Assembly (NCBI GenBank): GCA_002633005.1
Contig: NMRA01000003.1
Span: 843,452 to 907,451 of the forward strand
Direction: 5' to 3'
Source: Phoronis australis
Taxonomy: Eukaryota; Phoronida; Phoronidae
DNA length: 64,000 nucleotides
In this document: positions 49,401 to 58,857 of the stretch, piece by piece
Position numbering within the stretch: position 1 is the stretch's first letter
How the letters are laid out: every line of letters starts with the position of its first letter
Position numbers and translations under genes: made by a program
Notes under the pieces: model-generated
Databases searched by the model: none
The model's input: only the letters and a program-made list of their open reading frames with translations
What the model was told of the DNA's origin: nothing

Positions 49401-51929
49401 CAGCATATTCCACAGGGCATGGTCCTGCAGTGTACGGGAGACCTATGTTGACCTACTTCTGATAACTGTGTATGCATGACATTGTGACCACCTTCCTCAA
49501 ATTAAATCTAATGGGAAACACATCCAATATACTGTGCAAGCTATTTTAAACCACGTGTCGGACACTTTTTACCAAAAGCTTCCCGTCCTAAACCCAACAC
49601 AGAATGATAAAAAAGAATAGTACAATGCAATGTTGAATTTGCATGGAATAAATTATTTTAAGCAGGATTCCAGGCATAGAAAAGGTGGGCCGGAACTATA
49701 GAAATTGTCCTAAACTGAACTTGAGATGCCCCCACAAGATTGGCCATATGTTGTAACTCTAGAGGAGACCAAATTAGCCAATTACAGGCCAGATTAACAT
49801 TGACACTCACAAGTGTGGAAGATGTGTTTGAGCACAGAAAGATTTATGAATCCTACTCTCTGTCAGGAAACATTTGATGCAGGCTCTGAGCCTCAAAGAA
49901 CCAAAGACCTCCTGGAATGCCAGGTTAGTGCTTTGCAAGGTTCACAGACCACTCCGCTAGTAAAGAAACAGGATACGTTTTCCTTTGCGAAGTGTTTAAA
50001 AAATCAACATTGCAAACAATATTGATGCTACACGCACTGGAAACTGTAAAAGAAAACATGGCCTAACACTGGATTATGTAAATGATCAAAACCTTAATCA
50101 GAATAAAGTTTTATATGTGGTTTTAGCCAACTCAGTATACACAGAGTAAAAATAATCGTTGATATTATTAATTACATCAATAGTAAATTACATAGATGTC
50201 GAGTTGGATTGCAACATTAATACCCACAATTCACTCAACCTCTATTAAAGTTCAATTAATGTACAATAAAGACAAGGCCAAACCACAAACAAAAATGAAG
50301 TTATAAATGAACATTAGCAAACTGCTGGCAAAAGTTAAAATCATCGGCGCGATTGCGTAGCAACGTGTTTTCAGTTAGAAGAGAAACAGATGCATTTGTA
50401 ACAAATCAAGATGGACGCCTCAAAAATAATGTACAAATTTCATTGGTACGGAACAAATTACTGCTTATTTGAAACAGATCTAGGTGTATTCCAGCTTGCC
50501 TCCTGCAAGGATGTGGGGGTGCTGTTTTTGTATTTTTCTGAAGTGAGTGTTGCGCAGATGCTTGGTTTTGATAAATTGGAAAGGCAAACGAATGGGATTT
50601 TTATCTTGGGCAACTCAGTAGCAATGGCTATTTGCTCTTCTTACTGGGACTATACTAAAATTGTACTTATTGTACAAATATTTACCGGAAAACCATTTCT
50701 TCCAGGCTGGCCTCTTTTTCCCTAAAACAAAATGAAGACTTACATAAACAAACAATACACACTATATCTTTTAGGTTTTGATATATGACATGCAAGCATA
50801 AAAATGCTCTCTTGATCTATGAAATTCTCCATGAACTTAATTAGCGCATATTTTTGAACAAAATGACTGAGAAATTGCTTAAAGTGGAAATTTTTTCAAA
50901 TAAACCACACCCTAAAATGCAAATTAGGAACAAGATTACTCAACAACACGAAACAGGCAGTCAAACCTTTCAACAATGCCATGACCTTGCGAAATACATG
51001 GTTTGGGGCATGGGGTGAGTGATATTACAATCAGTTTGGACACTGGGTTGTTTAGCAAGCCTTCCAAAGTTAATGCAGCTCGTCCTGCAGGGGACTGAAC
51101 ATGACCGCTGGGGATTGAAACCGCAGTGACAAACAAGTCCCCGGCGGTCCTGATTTCTGGTGGGGCGGTCCCATTTGATCCCCGGAGGTCCTTTTTTGGG
51201 TGAGTCAGTCCGATTTAGAGGACCGGTGGTCATGTTGTTTCTCACCCGTGAAATTGCAATCTAGCTGGGACTTCACACAAGATTGTAAGAGTTATAACCG
51301 TAGCTTGGGACAGTCTCTAAAATTCAGAACATCAAAATTCACGATCACTTGAATTTTCTTAAGATTGTAATATGGGGTATTTTTGTATTCATCATATTTT
51401 TTAAGTATTAAATGCTGCATTTTGTATCAACAAAGGCTGAAATACTCATGGCATTTCATAAATTGTCAAAAAGCACCTTGAATTAATAACCCTGGGCATT
51501 TCTAAGATTTTTAAAGGTTCTGACCACCCCTTGAGGAAAATAATTAATTAAGTTATTGCGAAATCTCACCAATATTGGATAAAACTAGTTGTCAGTCTAA
51601 CTGGTTCTTTCAAGTTTTCGAGAGCTTCTAACATCGTTGTCAGTGGCAACAATTTTTCGAGATACTGTCTGATGATAACCATGGAATAGAACTTGAAATC
51701 AATAAAGCTTTAATTTGCTGCTACTTGCCTTTTAGTTAAAAAAATTGAAAAGAAAATTCATTCATCTTCTCAATTCTATGCTAAATTGGTGAGATTTTAC
51801 TGTCACAAACTGGAGAATTTTCACCTAGGCCTATTTCATGATTTTCATATTTAGACTGGAAGTAGGAAAAATTGTTGTTGCTTGGTTCACTTACCACATT
51901 CCCTTTATCTCCCTTTGGACCTTGGGGAC
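22415..51929 (-). CDS. MACIT-type membrane collagen (type XIII/XXIII/XXV-like), all but the 5' end
   Basis: Twenty-two supported minus-strand exons give about 580 residues, mostly Gly-X-Y. All exons are in phase 0 and flanked by GT-AG sites, except the first one seen, which starts one base into a Gly codon. Sizes are multiples of 9 or nearly so (27, 36, 45, 54, 72, 81, 108, 135), typical of collagens. Triplet interruptions separate collagen blocks. The chain ends GLDAPCPLGNDGLPLPGC followed by LRW and a stop. As I recall the family, an APC...GxDGLPxPGC ending is characteristic of vertebrate types XIII, XXIII and XXV, which are type II transmembrane homotrimers with shed ectodomains. No NC1/C4 domain of collagen IV and no fibrillar C-propeptide follow. 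Basic clusters (VRGRRGRK; GKRGKRGRKGQ) suggest heparin binding. Two RGD motifs are in the longest exon. The cytoplasmic/TM exon was not found. Confidence 0.88.
24112..24165 (-). CDS. Collagen exon, 54 bases
   Basis: Acceptor tttttcag, donor gtgagta. Encodes GKRGKRGRKGQPGQKGAA, six perfect triplets with a strongly basic start, a candidate heparin-binding site close to the C-terminus. Confidence 0.92.
24210..24300. repeat. GAT/GATGAT trinucleotide-rich microsatellite
   Basis: Irregular runs of gatgat and tgatgattgatgat, including six consecutive gat units. It lies in the intron just upstream of the 54-base exon and produces spurious Ser/His-rich frames. Confidence 0.8.
25042..25068 (-). CDS. 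Collagen exon, 27 bases
   Basis: Acceptor gttacag, donor gtgggt. Encodes GLNGEKGEK, three triplets, too short to appear as a frame of its own. Confidence 0.82.
25231..25694 (+). repeat. tRNA-derived SINE, family B, fullest copy
   Basis: The body matches 4634-5050. It contains a tRNA-like promoter region: an A-box-like segment (tggtgtagtggtaacgcac, about 25427-25445) and a B-box-like segment (gagttcgagtc, about 25470-25480). It ends ccttgtgatatcctagatcc gccactga. A single N precedes it at 25,230. The end of the element lies only about 20 bases from the donor site of the neighbouring collagen exon. Confidence 0.75.
25715..25822 (-). CDS. Collagen exon, 108 bases
   Basis: Acceptor ccaatag, donor gtaaat. 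Twelve perfect triplets starting GLPGSEGLKGDQGEKGDNGE and ending GAVGPQ. A SINE copy ends about 20 bases past the donor. Confidence 0.92.
27497..27645. repeat. Degenerate tandem repeat, unit about 20-25 bases
   Basis: Repeated aattaggtttgattttt units with small variations, about seven copies, in a collagen intron. Confidence 0.7.
27952..27996 (-). CDS. Collagen exon, 45 bases
   Basis: Acceptor ttcttag, donor gtaagt. Encodes GQKGYKGEPGSFGLP, five perfect triplets. Confidence 0.9.
28375..28410 (-). CDS. Collagen exon, 36 bases
   Basis: Acceptor atttcag, donor gtaagt. Encodes GEIGYRGPKGDT, four triplets. Confidence 0.9.
28630..28665 (-). CDS. Collagen exon, 36 bases
   Basis: Acceptor ttttag, donor gtaaat. 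Encodes GPMGLTGPPGVK, four triplets. Confidence 0.9.
29084..29395 (+). repeat. Hexanucleotide microsatellite (GGTAGT/GTTAGT)
   Basis: About 50 six-base units of ggtagt, gttagt and ggtagagg variants. The long open frames across it on both strands (Gly/Ser or Val/Leu on plus, Pro/Leu on minus) are repeat artefacts. Intronic. Confidence 0.95.
30338..30370 (-). CDS. Collagen exon, 33 bases, starting out of register
   Basis: Acceptor atttcag, donor gtaagt. Encodes IPGPPGEPGPI. It begins with the X-Y of a triplet. The glycine is supplied by the last codon of the upstream exon at 30894-30929, which ends in GGG, so the two exons fit together directly. Confidence 0.87.
30551..30577 (-). CDS. Possible 27-base non-collagenous exon (doubtful)
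   Basis: Flanked by a pyrimidine-rich acceptor (ttttttag) and donor gtatgt, phase 0, encoding KPVLSDVFP. If used it would insert an interruption between the exons at 30894 and 30338. Those two exons join in perfect register without it, so it may be an alternative exon or chance. Confidence 0.25.
30894..30929 (-). CDS. Collagen exon, 36 bases, with interruption
   Basis: Acceptor tccacag, donor gtaaga. Encodes GLPGVHDGSGEG. The final Gly starts the triplet finished by the next exon; GVHDGSGEG is a break in the helix. Confidence 0.82.
31638..31709 (-). CDS. Collagen exon, 72 bases
   Basis: Acceptor tctttag, donor gtgagt. Eight perfect triplets starting GEAGEKGEVGLPGPIGAMGP and ending QGPR. Confidence 0.92.
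31836..32001. mobile_element. Short MITE with about 41-bp terminal inverted repeats
   Basis: The left end acagaaaaatcgaatctaat followed by acttaaatttgcttacttga is mirrored at about 31,961-32,001 with two or so mismatches. The interior also folds (ctctcacagacttcag against ttgaagtccatgagag). It sits in a collagen intron and could form a near-complete hairpin. Confidence 0.75.
33141..33275 (-). CDS. Collagen exon, 135 bases, with one Gly replaced by Ala
   Basis: Acceptor ttatag, donor gttagt. Fifteen triplets starting GDLGEKGDLGQKGDLGEKGD and ending VRGRRGRK. The unit GDxGEKG is repeated, reflecting internal 18-base tandem duplication. One triplet reads AEK instead of Gly-X-Y (GDPAEKGEP). The basic end is a likely glycosaminoglycan-binding cluster. 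Confidence 0.92.
33749..34152. repeat. Long near-perfect inverted repeat (136-base arms)
   Basis: Positions 33749-33884 and 34017-34152 are reverse complements with very few mismatches, around a 132-base spacer. Part of an arm: gaatttgttgaatgcacgac. No coding content. It could be a foldback transposon or a recent inverted duplication in a collagen intron. Confidence 0.88.
34863..36052 (+). repeat. 1.2-kb repeat unit, copy 1, ending at a contig join
   Basis: Begins cctcaataaaaaacaaagct and ends at the single N at 36,053. Copy 2 (36,054-37,253) repeats it with scattered differences and continues past the point where copy 1 stops. Inside are three degenerate subrepeats, each carrying ggcaactagatggcgc or ggccactaggtggcgc-type palindromic motifs. 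Confidence 0.85.
36054..37500 (+). repeat. 1.2-kb repeat unit, copy 2, plus continuation
   Basis: Starts right after the N with the same sequence as 34,863 and runs parallel to it up to about 37,253. It then goes on with a further subrepeat (gccactaggaggcacaccga near 37,369) and short duplicated cagctgcggacgcc-type units to about 37,530. Either haplotype redundancy or a tandem duplication. Confidence 0.8.
38366..38461 (-). CDS. Collagen gene exon, 96 bases, mostly non-collagenous linker
   Basis: Acceptor gcatgcag, strong donor gtaagt. Starts with two triplets (GTKGQK) and then a non-helical stretch, GTIKFVTISNMTRPRHNGRQ, ending SFVRKK. This would be one of the NC linkers between collagen domains. 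It contains an N-x-T glycosylation site (NMT) and basic residues that could be a processing site. An earlier weaker donor (gtaacc) would give only 33 bases. Confidence 0.7.
38551..38652 (-). CDS. Collagen exon, 102 bases, with interruption
   Basis: Acceptor attcag, donor gtattc. Encodes GEKGES, a break SNSIFGGVRP, then GPVGPPGPPGLPGVPGFK, six perfect triplets rich in Pro. Confidence 0.88.
38930..39448 (-). CDS. Collagen long exon, 519 bases, with two RGD motifs
   Basis: Acceptor cttgcag, donor gtgagt. The exon gives 173 residues of collagen, far longer than its neighbours. It starts GPIGPAIVGMKGDKGES, has a short break at GAIAG, then GDRGDSGEKGDRGDPG with RGDS and RGDP. One triplet has Ser in the Gly place (GEPSMDGLP). 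Several MDGMDG and DGLPG units suggest internal expansion. It ends GLAGVK. RGD in a collagen helix may or may not be accessible to integrins. Confidence 0.93.
39745..39825 (-). CDS. Collagen exon, 81 bases
   Basis: Acceptor atttaag, donor gttagt. Nine triplets starting GEKGEPGNSGTRGLPGINGI and ending PGRKGEQ. Confidence 0.9.
40811..40850 (+). repeat. Fragment of the 34,863-type repeat
   Basis: gagcagcgcagagcattgat followed by atgcaccca resembles gagcaacgcagagcgttgaa atgcgcccac in the repeat at 36,370. Short, so tentative. Confidence 0.35.
41645..41713 (-). CDS. Collagen exon, 69 bases, with short interruption
   Basis: Acceptor gttacag, donor gtgagg. Encodes GMKGEPGMRGLPGFDGRA, a two-residue break IS, then GSK. 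Confidence 0.88.
41854..41880 (-). CDS. Collagen exon, 27 bases
   Basis: Acceptor tttctag, donor gtgagt. Encodes GYTGIPGEK. Confidence 0.87.
42537..42572 (-). CDS. Collagen exon, 36 bases
   Basis: Acceptor atttcag, donor gtgagc. Encodes GPIGLDGMKGER. Confidence 0.9.
44828..45014. mobile_element. 187-bp MITE with about 46-bp terminal inverted repeats
   Basis: The left end accttattcacatagtcgcc followed by attttagtagtaagcctc is mirrored at the right end with only a few mismatches (gcctc...ggcgactgcgtgaataaggt on the plus strand). Compact and without coding capacity: a classic MITE in a collagen intron. Confidence 0.82.
46034..46255 (+). repeat. Minisatellite, unit about 32 bases, seven copies
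   Basis: Units of gaatattgttctgtaataca followed by tctcaatacc(c)t, tandemly repeated with small variations and deletions. Intronic. Confidence 0.9.
46646..46681 (-). CDS. Collagen exon, 36 bases
   Basis: Acceptor tttacag, donor gttggt (non-optimal). Encodes GKKGSQGYPGFP, four triplets. Confidence 0.85.
46814..46918 (+). repeat. Short tandem repeat, unit about 48 bases, three copies
   Basis: tgttcaatcaaagcatgcca and the following ccccagaca segment recur three times just upstream of the 36-base collagen exon. Confidence 0.75.
49371..49424 (-). CDS. Collagen exon, 54 bases, half non-collagenous
   Basis: Donor gtaagt is strong. The acceptor is inferred at ctgcag. Encodes DHALWNMLTDLRGPPGLP, phase 0 at both ends. 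The first twelve residues are not Gly-X-Y and would be an interruption. The nearer acceptor (tgacag, exon start 49,396) would break the phase, so the 54-base version is preferred. Confidence 0.65.
50686..50721 (-). CDS. Collagen exon, 36 bases
   Basis: Acceptor gttttag, donor gtaaat. Encodes GKRGQPGRNGFP. Confidence 0.88.
51101..51250. repeat. Foldback-type repeat, partial copy
   Basis: Contains agtccccggcggtcctg, ggggcggtcccatttgatcc and catgttgtttctcacccgtg, the same blocks as the right arm of the palindrome at 52,882-53,175. A short inverted part (tgaccgctggggattgaaac) lies just to the left. It lies in the collagen intron. Confidence 0.8.
51895..51929 (-). CDS. Collagen exon, 35 bases, first Gly-X-Y exon seen
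   Basis: Acceptor attaacag, donor gtaagt. Reads (G)PQGPKGDKGNV. It begins with GT, so the preceding exon must end with the first base of a Gly codon. That phase change often marks the border between a non-collagenous region and the first collagen block. Confidence 0.85.
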
Positions 51930-52412
51930 CTGTTAATAAAATGATAGGTATTTACGTAAAAGAAAGCAGGCAGTAAAAATCATCACTGAATTGAGATTCA
52001 TACAATAAAGCCCACACTGCACCATCCTATTTTCGTTCATGTTTTGAGCTGGAGCCTTTTTTGTTTCTTGCTCTTTACTATGACATTAGCATTCGAACGG
52101 GTCAAATGAAGTTTAATGAGAGGATTCACCAATGCTTACTTTATTTGAGTTAAAAGTTTGAAATTTGAGACCAATATTCTGTTACCACCAAAGCATGAGT
52201 TATAACTTTTCATTAAAACTCTCCGTCTGAAAAGGTTTTAAAAGTTGTACCTGTAGTGCGGTTAAAAATTACGTCTTCGAAAGTGGTATCTTGGTGTGAA
52301 CATAGCAGATATAAAAGTTGTAACTCAGTAGGTGGCACTGCTGTCAAATCTTGTTGGAAACAAATTGAAAATCATAGCACTGCCCATTGAAAGTCACAAC
52401 TAGATAGTTTTG

Positions 52413-52865
52413 AGGGCCTTTCATACTAACATCCACGCGTCGATGGTTTGGAGAGTTGCGGTCATTATGAACGCTCAACTCTAGTCCTGGATCGCATTTA
52501 ACAGGTGGATTTAATAGCGCAGCGTCGACGCTGCGGTGCAGTATGAACACTTAACTTTGGGGGGTTCAATAGTTATCACCAGGTGCCTCTGTTATCGTCA
52601 ATAGTTACAGGGTAGTGCCGGCACTAATAGCTGCTTTTTTATTGCTCTAATAATAATCAATCGATTTAAAAAATAAGTTTAATGTCATTTAGCACACGTA
52701 AATGTTCCCAAATTGTCACATTGAAAAAAATCTTAGCGTGCAGCGCTACCTTGCGATAACTTGGATGACGACAGCGTCACCAACTGCTGTCACCACCGTT
52801 TGCTTCGATGCTCATTAACTACTGAAGCCAGTATGAACAGTCCAGTTAACTGTGTTGTTTACACT
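52413..52865 (+). mobile_element. MITE-like repeat, family C, copy 1
   Basis: Starts agggcctttcatactaacat with ccacgcgtcgatggtttgga next, matching the reverse complement of the right end of 58,858-59,343. It contains a 16-base perfect palindrome, gcagcgtcgacgctgc. The right end is less certain. Confidence 0.55.
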
Positions 52866-52881
52866 AACTCAGAGTCAATAT

Positions 52882-53175
52882 CACGGGTGAGAAACAACAT
52901 GACCGCCGGTCCTCTAAACAGGACCTCCGGGGATCAAATGGGACCGCCGCACCAGAAAATGGGACTGACGCACCCAAAAACATGACCGCCCCACCACAAA
53001 ACAGGACCGCCGGGGACTAAAACCGNCCTTAACTACTCAGTCCCCGGCGGTCCTGTTTTGTGGTGGGGCGGTCATGTTTTTGGGTGCGTCAGTCCCATTT
53101 TCTGGTGCGGCGGTCCCATTTGATCCCCGGAGGTCCTGTTTAGAGGACCGGCGGTCATGTTGTTTCTCACCCGTG
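52882..53175. repeat. Near-perfect palindrome built from GACCGCC-rich units, centred on a single N
   Basis: The left arm (from 52,882) and right arm (to 53,175) are reverse complements over about 135 bases, apart from a short asymmetric centre around the N at 53,027. The arms are made of variants of aacatgaccgccggtcctct and ggaccgccgcacc-type units. One arm alone recurs at 51,136-51,250. Confidence 0.88.
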
Positions 53176-56100
53176 AATATGAAAGGACCTTATGGCCTAA
53201 CAACAATTTAAACTGCCTGTGTGAATGGTATCCATTACATAACAGTTACAGCACATGGAAAAAGTTAAAAGCCCTTTACTTGGTCTGAACACAGCTTTAA
53301 GCTTGACCTAATATTAACAGTGTGTGGGACTTATTGATAAACATTAATTTACATTAAAAGCAGGTTAAGCAATCTTCCTCAATTATAAAACAAATTGAAG
53401 AAATTAATTACTAAATGAGGGGTAGAAATTTATAGCGCATCAAATTTGATGCTACTTATCTTATAAATCAAACCATCAAGTATTTGCTGGTTGAAGTTCA
53501 GACAATGGCTATAGACAGAGGCATCATATTGTCCCCATAAAATGTGTGTGAGACCAGACTTTATACTTAAATTACACACCAATGCAAGTATCAGAAACAT
53601 TCCATTCAATCATATCCTACTTACGGCTGTGCTTAGTGTTCAGGAAAATAAAATTACATTTAAAGAAAGATTTTTTGTATAATTTCGTGCAATTTTTGTG
53701 TGAAGAAAAAAGGTTCACGGTATAACTATTTTTATACCTACTGAGGACCACATGCCGATGAGTACTTAGTGAACAGTTCATAATTCTACCATTTCTTCCG
53801 AAGACTGTCTTCCAAATACTCTGGACTACTTCTTGTACGTCAGCTGAGTGGTGGCAGGGCATGTTTTTATTACAAAGTCATTAGTTGGTAAATACTGTCA
53901 AACCAATTTAGGATAATTCTGAGAAAATACCTATGCAGGCAACATTTGACCTGTGTTGTGATGTTTAACAACAAGGCACCACTGGGCTGTGGCTGTGATC
54001 GGGTGCTGTTCAACTTGTGAGAACACCAACACATCTGAAGGAGTTTCTCAAAATTAAAACTCAGATTTCTCTTTGGCAAAAAGACAACACAATGACAAAT
54101 GGTTTTCTGACCACAAATGTGGCCATTTTATTGAATCCTTATAATTAAGATCAAGAAAGATTCTACAATAAACACAAAATAACTCTTTGCATTCTAGTAA
54201 AGTCTAAGAAAACAGAATAGAACAAAAATTATGGTGGATTGAGAAGTAATACTGTTTAGGGGCTTATTCTCAATGGTGTGGGGTGGGAGAGGTGTAGTTT
54301 TTACACTGTGTCAAAAATTGAAACCATTAACTCTTATTTCAAAAAGGCAACTGAAAATGCCATTCATATGCAGGACACTGAATTTAATGACAGGAGCAGG
54401 GAACAGCCCATTAAAACTAAGCTTAGCTGTCTTTTACAATTTACTTCCCTGTTTTAGATATCAGCACCAGATTGCTGCCATTCTTAATGGAGTTAGCACT
54501 TTTCTCAAGTAGCCATGGAAAAATACTGGCCATGTTAGCAAGGAAAGACAGAAAACACCAGCAAAAACATAGCCAACTGTTCATGTCTTTTTAAGTGGGT
54601 GAGAACAACTACTTCTAAAAACATATCACAGGTGGTTTTAAGCAGTTTTGTTTATTTTAGAGACAGTAAACTAGCTGATTCAGCCAAATCCAGGACATAA
54701 GATGAGGCCAAACACATTTCAGGTCATCTTTTCGGGACATGAAACTGTGAAAGAGGGATTTACGCAGCCCCAATGGTTTTTGCAGGGGTGCGTTTAAACA
54801 TCTGTTCATCCTGTAATAAGTGAATGGTTGTAATATTTCTACCCTGGAGCAATAGCAAGGAAGTCACTTGTTAATGTTACATGGCAGTGTGTTTTAATTC
54901 AGGACTTCCCAATAATATGGCAGTAAAATGTCTCAGCCAGAGCCATGCACAGACTGACTATCTTCATGACTGAAGTTAACTCCTTAAATTTTTTTCTAAG
55001 TTAGCAGGTTATGTGGTATGTGTTTGACAAAGGGCAGGCAAAACTTCATGTAAAACAGACTTAAGGAAATAGTCACTTAAAACTAGGACACCGTCCATTA
55101 AAATGAACTATAAGCTGTCCTTAGGGTTGTCATGTCTGCGGAAACTCATTCATATGAGACCTCATGTAGCCTCAAAGCACACCAGCAATCTATAATTGGT
55201 GGAATGTTTGTTTTTAAATGATTTTCAAGGCTTTATGAGCAGTAACATGAAAGAGGGATCCAGGCAGCCCCCAAGGACCTGCTTTATGCAACATGAATAC
55301 CGTGATTTATGCAACAGGCACACCCGTAAATAAATTTGCAATAAGTACTTGTGATAAATAACAACTGAATTTAAACAAAATTTCGAGATTTTGAACATGC
55401 TAAATTTAGTCTATAAATAATTGCTATTTACGTTCAACATTTTTGTCAAAACTAACAATTACAGCCAAATGTAGTTTCAAAGAACAATCGCAAAATATTG
55501 TTGCAGTACATAATGTTGTTTTGATCAAGTTATTGCAAAATTATGAAGGAAATAAGGAGCACTTTAGTGATAGTCAACAGAGATTTAAAATGGCTATAAA
55601 CCTGACATCCATATTTTTTGTTTAAAGACCACTTATTGTTATGAAATTAGTCTTTAGATGTTCCTTGGTCAAATTGGAGATGGTTTCAGAAATTCAAAGG
55701 AATTGACACCCTGTTATTGTTGGACAAGATCAGAGACTACAAGTTGGCTTGTGATGAGTAGATGAGGGCGAAGCCCCCGGACAGCTTCGCAAGATCGGAC
55801 AATCTCGCCCTCTGTCCTCGCTGCATTTGGTGTGGACGTGGTACGGCTGGAACCGGCTGGAACCCGCTGGAAGGTAACAGTATTCCGGATTCTTTGGTAG
55901 ACGAGATGCTGGCTGGATGGCAACAGTGTGATTGGCTACTTGCATAGTGTTTGACTTACATGAAGCTGGCTACAAGTTGGCTTGTGACAGTAGTGTGTCA
56001 TTTCATATGCCAAGCAATTGATTTCAACCAACAAGATACTGATCACTTCTCATCTGAATAATGAACAAGTTCAGACCTGTTTAATAGCGTGGTCTAAAAA

Positions 56101-57504
56101 AATTGTTTTTGACCGCAGTGCAGTGAGTTCATGGCCACCTTTTTGATGCAATTTTCCACACACTTATTCTTTCCTAGTTAAGTCTTGTTTACTTTGAGAT
56201 AAACTGTGTACATGATCAGCTTATCAGAACAGAATGTTGAGTTAACATGTAACGTGCATTCCTTTTCTAATTAAGATGAAAATTACAACCACAACAACAT
56301 CAGTTTGAATGTTGCTGAATGTTCTTGCCATAGTAAACATCGTACGATACATTTTTTTTCTAATTTATTAGGTAACATCTTCTTGCTGAAGAAATAAAAC
56401 CCCTTGGATGTATGCCTGAGTGCATTCAGTCCCTGAACTCTGCTGCCTTGGAAGCACTCTAAATCTACAACTCGTGCAAAATGCTTTCGGAGCAAAACTC
56501 ACAAAGCATGAAAACTAACTGATAAAACTGTTGCGTACTTAAAGGAGCATAGTGGGCCATAAAATATTTTTGGAATCATTGTTGGATTTGATAGAATTAA
56601 TGAAATTATTAGGCTTGACCAGACCTAATAATTAAGTGAAAAAATCTGCTGTTTTGTCAGTAATTTTATTACAAATAGCAAATTCTCATTGTCTGCCAGC
56701 CATTTGCTGAAATCATGGTTTGATGACTTTCTGGTTAAAGCCAGTTCCCGAGTTACGGCCTTAAGATATGTTTTTGTGTTTTGCATAATTGAAAACAGTG
56801 ATGTAAATTCGCCTAACTTAATGATCGATAAATAACTAAAAAATCCAAAAATCTTGGCACTTAATTGTTCTTGGAAATCGATAGAATGGTTAAAAAGAAA
56901 TAAGAAAACCCGCCACAACAGATATGCCAAAAACACGAATGGAAATAAACAATAAAGCATCACCATTGTTCGGCTAAGTTATACAAAATGTTTTCACAAG
57001 TCAAAGACCTGAAAGAGTTACTGAAGGAACCATTTCTTGCAAGTTTATAGTCAATCCAGAAGATAACAACGGAATTGTTTGTAATTTTCTTGTGACAAAA
57101 CTGTGGCCAACTAGTATGGTTAACCGATGGGCAGAGCTTTTCCGCAGCTCATTGTCCAAGCTAACAAAGCCTCATTGAGGACTTCCTGGAAAGGCTATTT
57201 ATTGTATTGTGGTTAAAAATATACACCGAATCTGTAGATGGTGTACATTCCAGCTCAGAAAAATATTGCAGTCAAAGATTTCAAAATATCGGTATATGCG
57301 GCTTAGGGTTGCCAGGCGGCATTTTCATTTCATTTGTCCTGCATGGTCACATGACAAGCAAATTTCTCTAAATTAAGACTCATGGGCACCAAGGCAATTT
57401 TGCAACAATAAATGTGTTTTCTAAGCCAATAAAAATGCATGTGTCACTTTTTGTATAGTAAAACTGCATGACAAGGACACAGAAACTAAAACATGGTCGG
57501 CGCA

Positions 57505-57641
57505 GCAGCAGCACTGAAAAAAGTGGGGCGCTGCATCCCCCAGCCCCCCTGTGATGCACCGTCCATAGACCATGGGTGCCGGAGCACTGAAAATTGGGGG
57601 GCCGTAGCCCTCCCAGCCTCCTATGGTGCGCCGCCCATATA
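57505..57641. repeat. GC-rich tandem duplication, unit about 70 bases
   Basis: gcagcactgaaaaaagtggg and gagcactgaaaattgggggg begin two related blocks, each continuing through cccagcc and a tggtgcgccgcccata or tgatgcaccgtccata ending. It gives an apparently repeated peptide on the minus strand but is repeat-like, not a gene. Confidence 0.6.
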
Positions 57642-58857
57642 AAAGCAAAATAGGATAGGGGACACCGTGATTTAGGAAGTTGTGGTGCAAATGTTGTCCC
57701 ACAGGTTTTGAAACTGGGTAGCAATGTCAGCGGGTAAAAACCAGATGTAGGGAAATGTTGACGGATGCTTGATGAATGATCAATTAATCTGAAAAAATAA
57801 CAGGTGCATCAACTTCAGGGAGGCTTGCCCATCAACAGTCTTGTGGGTCAATTAAGTTGTCTATACCCACTTCAAGTGAATGGTAACTGTAAACCAAATG
57901 GAGATTCTCCACACTTTATAAACTGGCAAAAACACAAGGACCAACAGTGATGCAGTTACCTAATTAGTTTATCTCATATGATTAGCATGGTTGAGGTACA
58001 GCTTACCTGTCAATCATTGGTTTACTGCAGTGGAGTAACACAGAAAATACAAAGTGCCCTGGGGAAAACACTTAAAAACAACACTGTGAAAAATAACAAA
58101 TTTATCGTTTAATCGCCTTTTTAATCAGATAAAAAACTATAAATATACTGAAGAAAAATCAAAATATTAAAAGTAAGAAACAAAAGGAAATTTAGGATCT
58201 TTTAAGGTCCAAACTACTGCTATTTATCAAGTGGGGTTCAGCCCGCTAGAAAAGTGTGGGACTGCAACAGCCGAGCAGGTCGTGATTTTGATTCCACTAG
58301 GGCTGATCAAAGAAAAATACTTTTCTGGCTGATAATGTTACTAAAAGGTTATGTAGAACCCTAGAAAAATTCCAAATTTGCCTATGAACATCAAATCTCA
58401 GGAATGTGTGATATGGATTCATATGAAACTTTCAGATATGCTTTATTCACCCTTCTACAAACACTTTTAGCAATTGTTTTCCAAATGTTCCACTTTGCAG
58501 AGGGGCTAACAAGTGTAGGAATTTCATGATATTTATGAAAAAACACAATGGTGCATAAAACAAAAACAAACCAATCATTTAGAAAACTGCAACTGTCAGT
58601 TTTTGAGATTTCATCTTGAACATTTATGTAAAACAAAATTTGGTCATGTTATCGATGTCGTTTTTCTAAGAACATACTTTTTTGCTAAACAAACATGCTA
58701 AAGTGACCCAGTTAAGGACAGGTTGGTATAAAATCAAAAACCAAGTTCAACAGGCCCCCTCCTTTTAGAAAAATGTATATTTTTACATACCAGTAGTTTA
58801 AATTACACGCTTAAAATAGACATACCATACTTGTTAACTAAGTCCTACATAAACTAT

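Noticed and set aside
49900-49930. Plus-strand CCTCCTGGAATGCCAG followed by gttagt, collagen-like
   Set aside because: Opposite strand to the gene, no flanking acceptor in frame, only two triplets.
22415-51929. Collagen type IV
   Set aside because: Interrupted triplets and tiny exons fit, but there is no C4/NC1 domain and the chain ends in the MACIT-type cysteine motif.
56625-56966. 113-residue minus-strand frame with hydrophobic stretches
   Set aside because: Considered as the collagen TM exon, but composition follows AT-rich DNA and no phase-1 donor after a G was seen.
57380-57724. Repeated peptide (GGWEGYGPPIFSAPAP type) on the minus strand
   Set aside because: Produced by a GC-rich tandem duplication with features of a dispersed repeat; no splice or start evidence.
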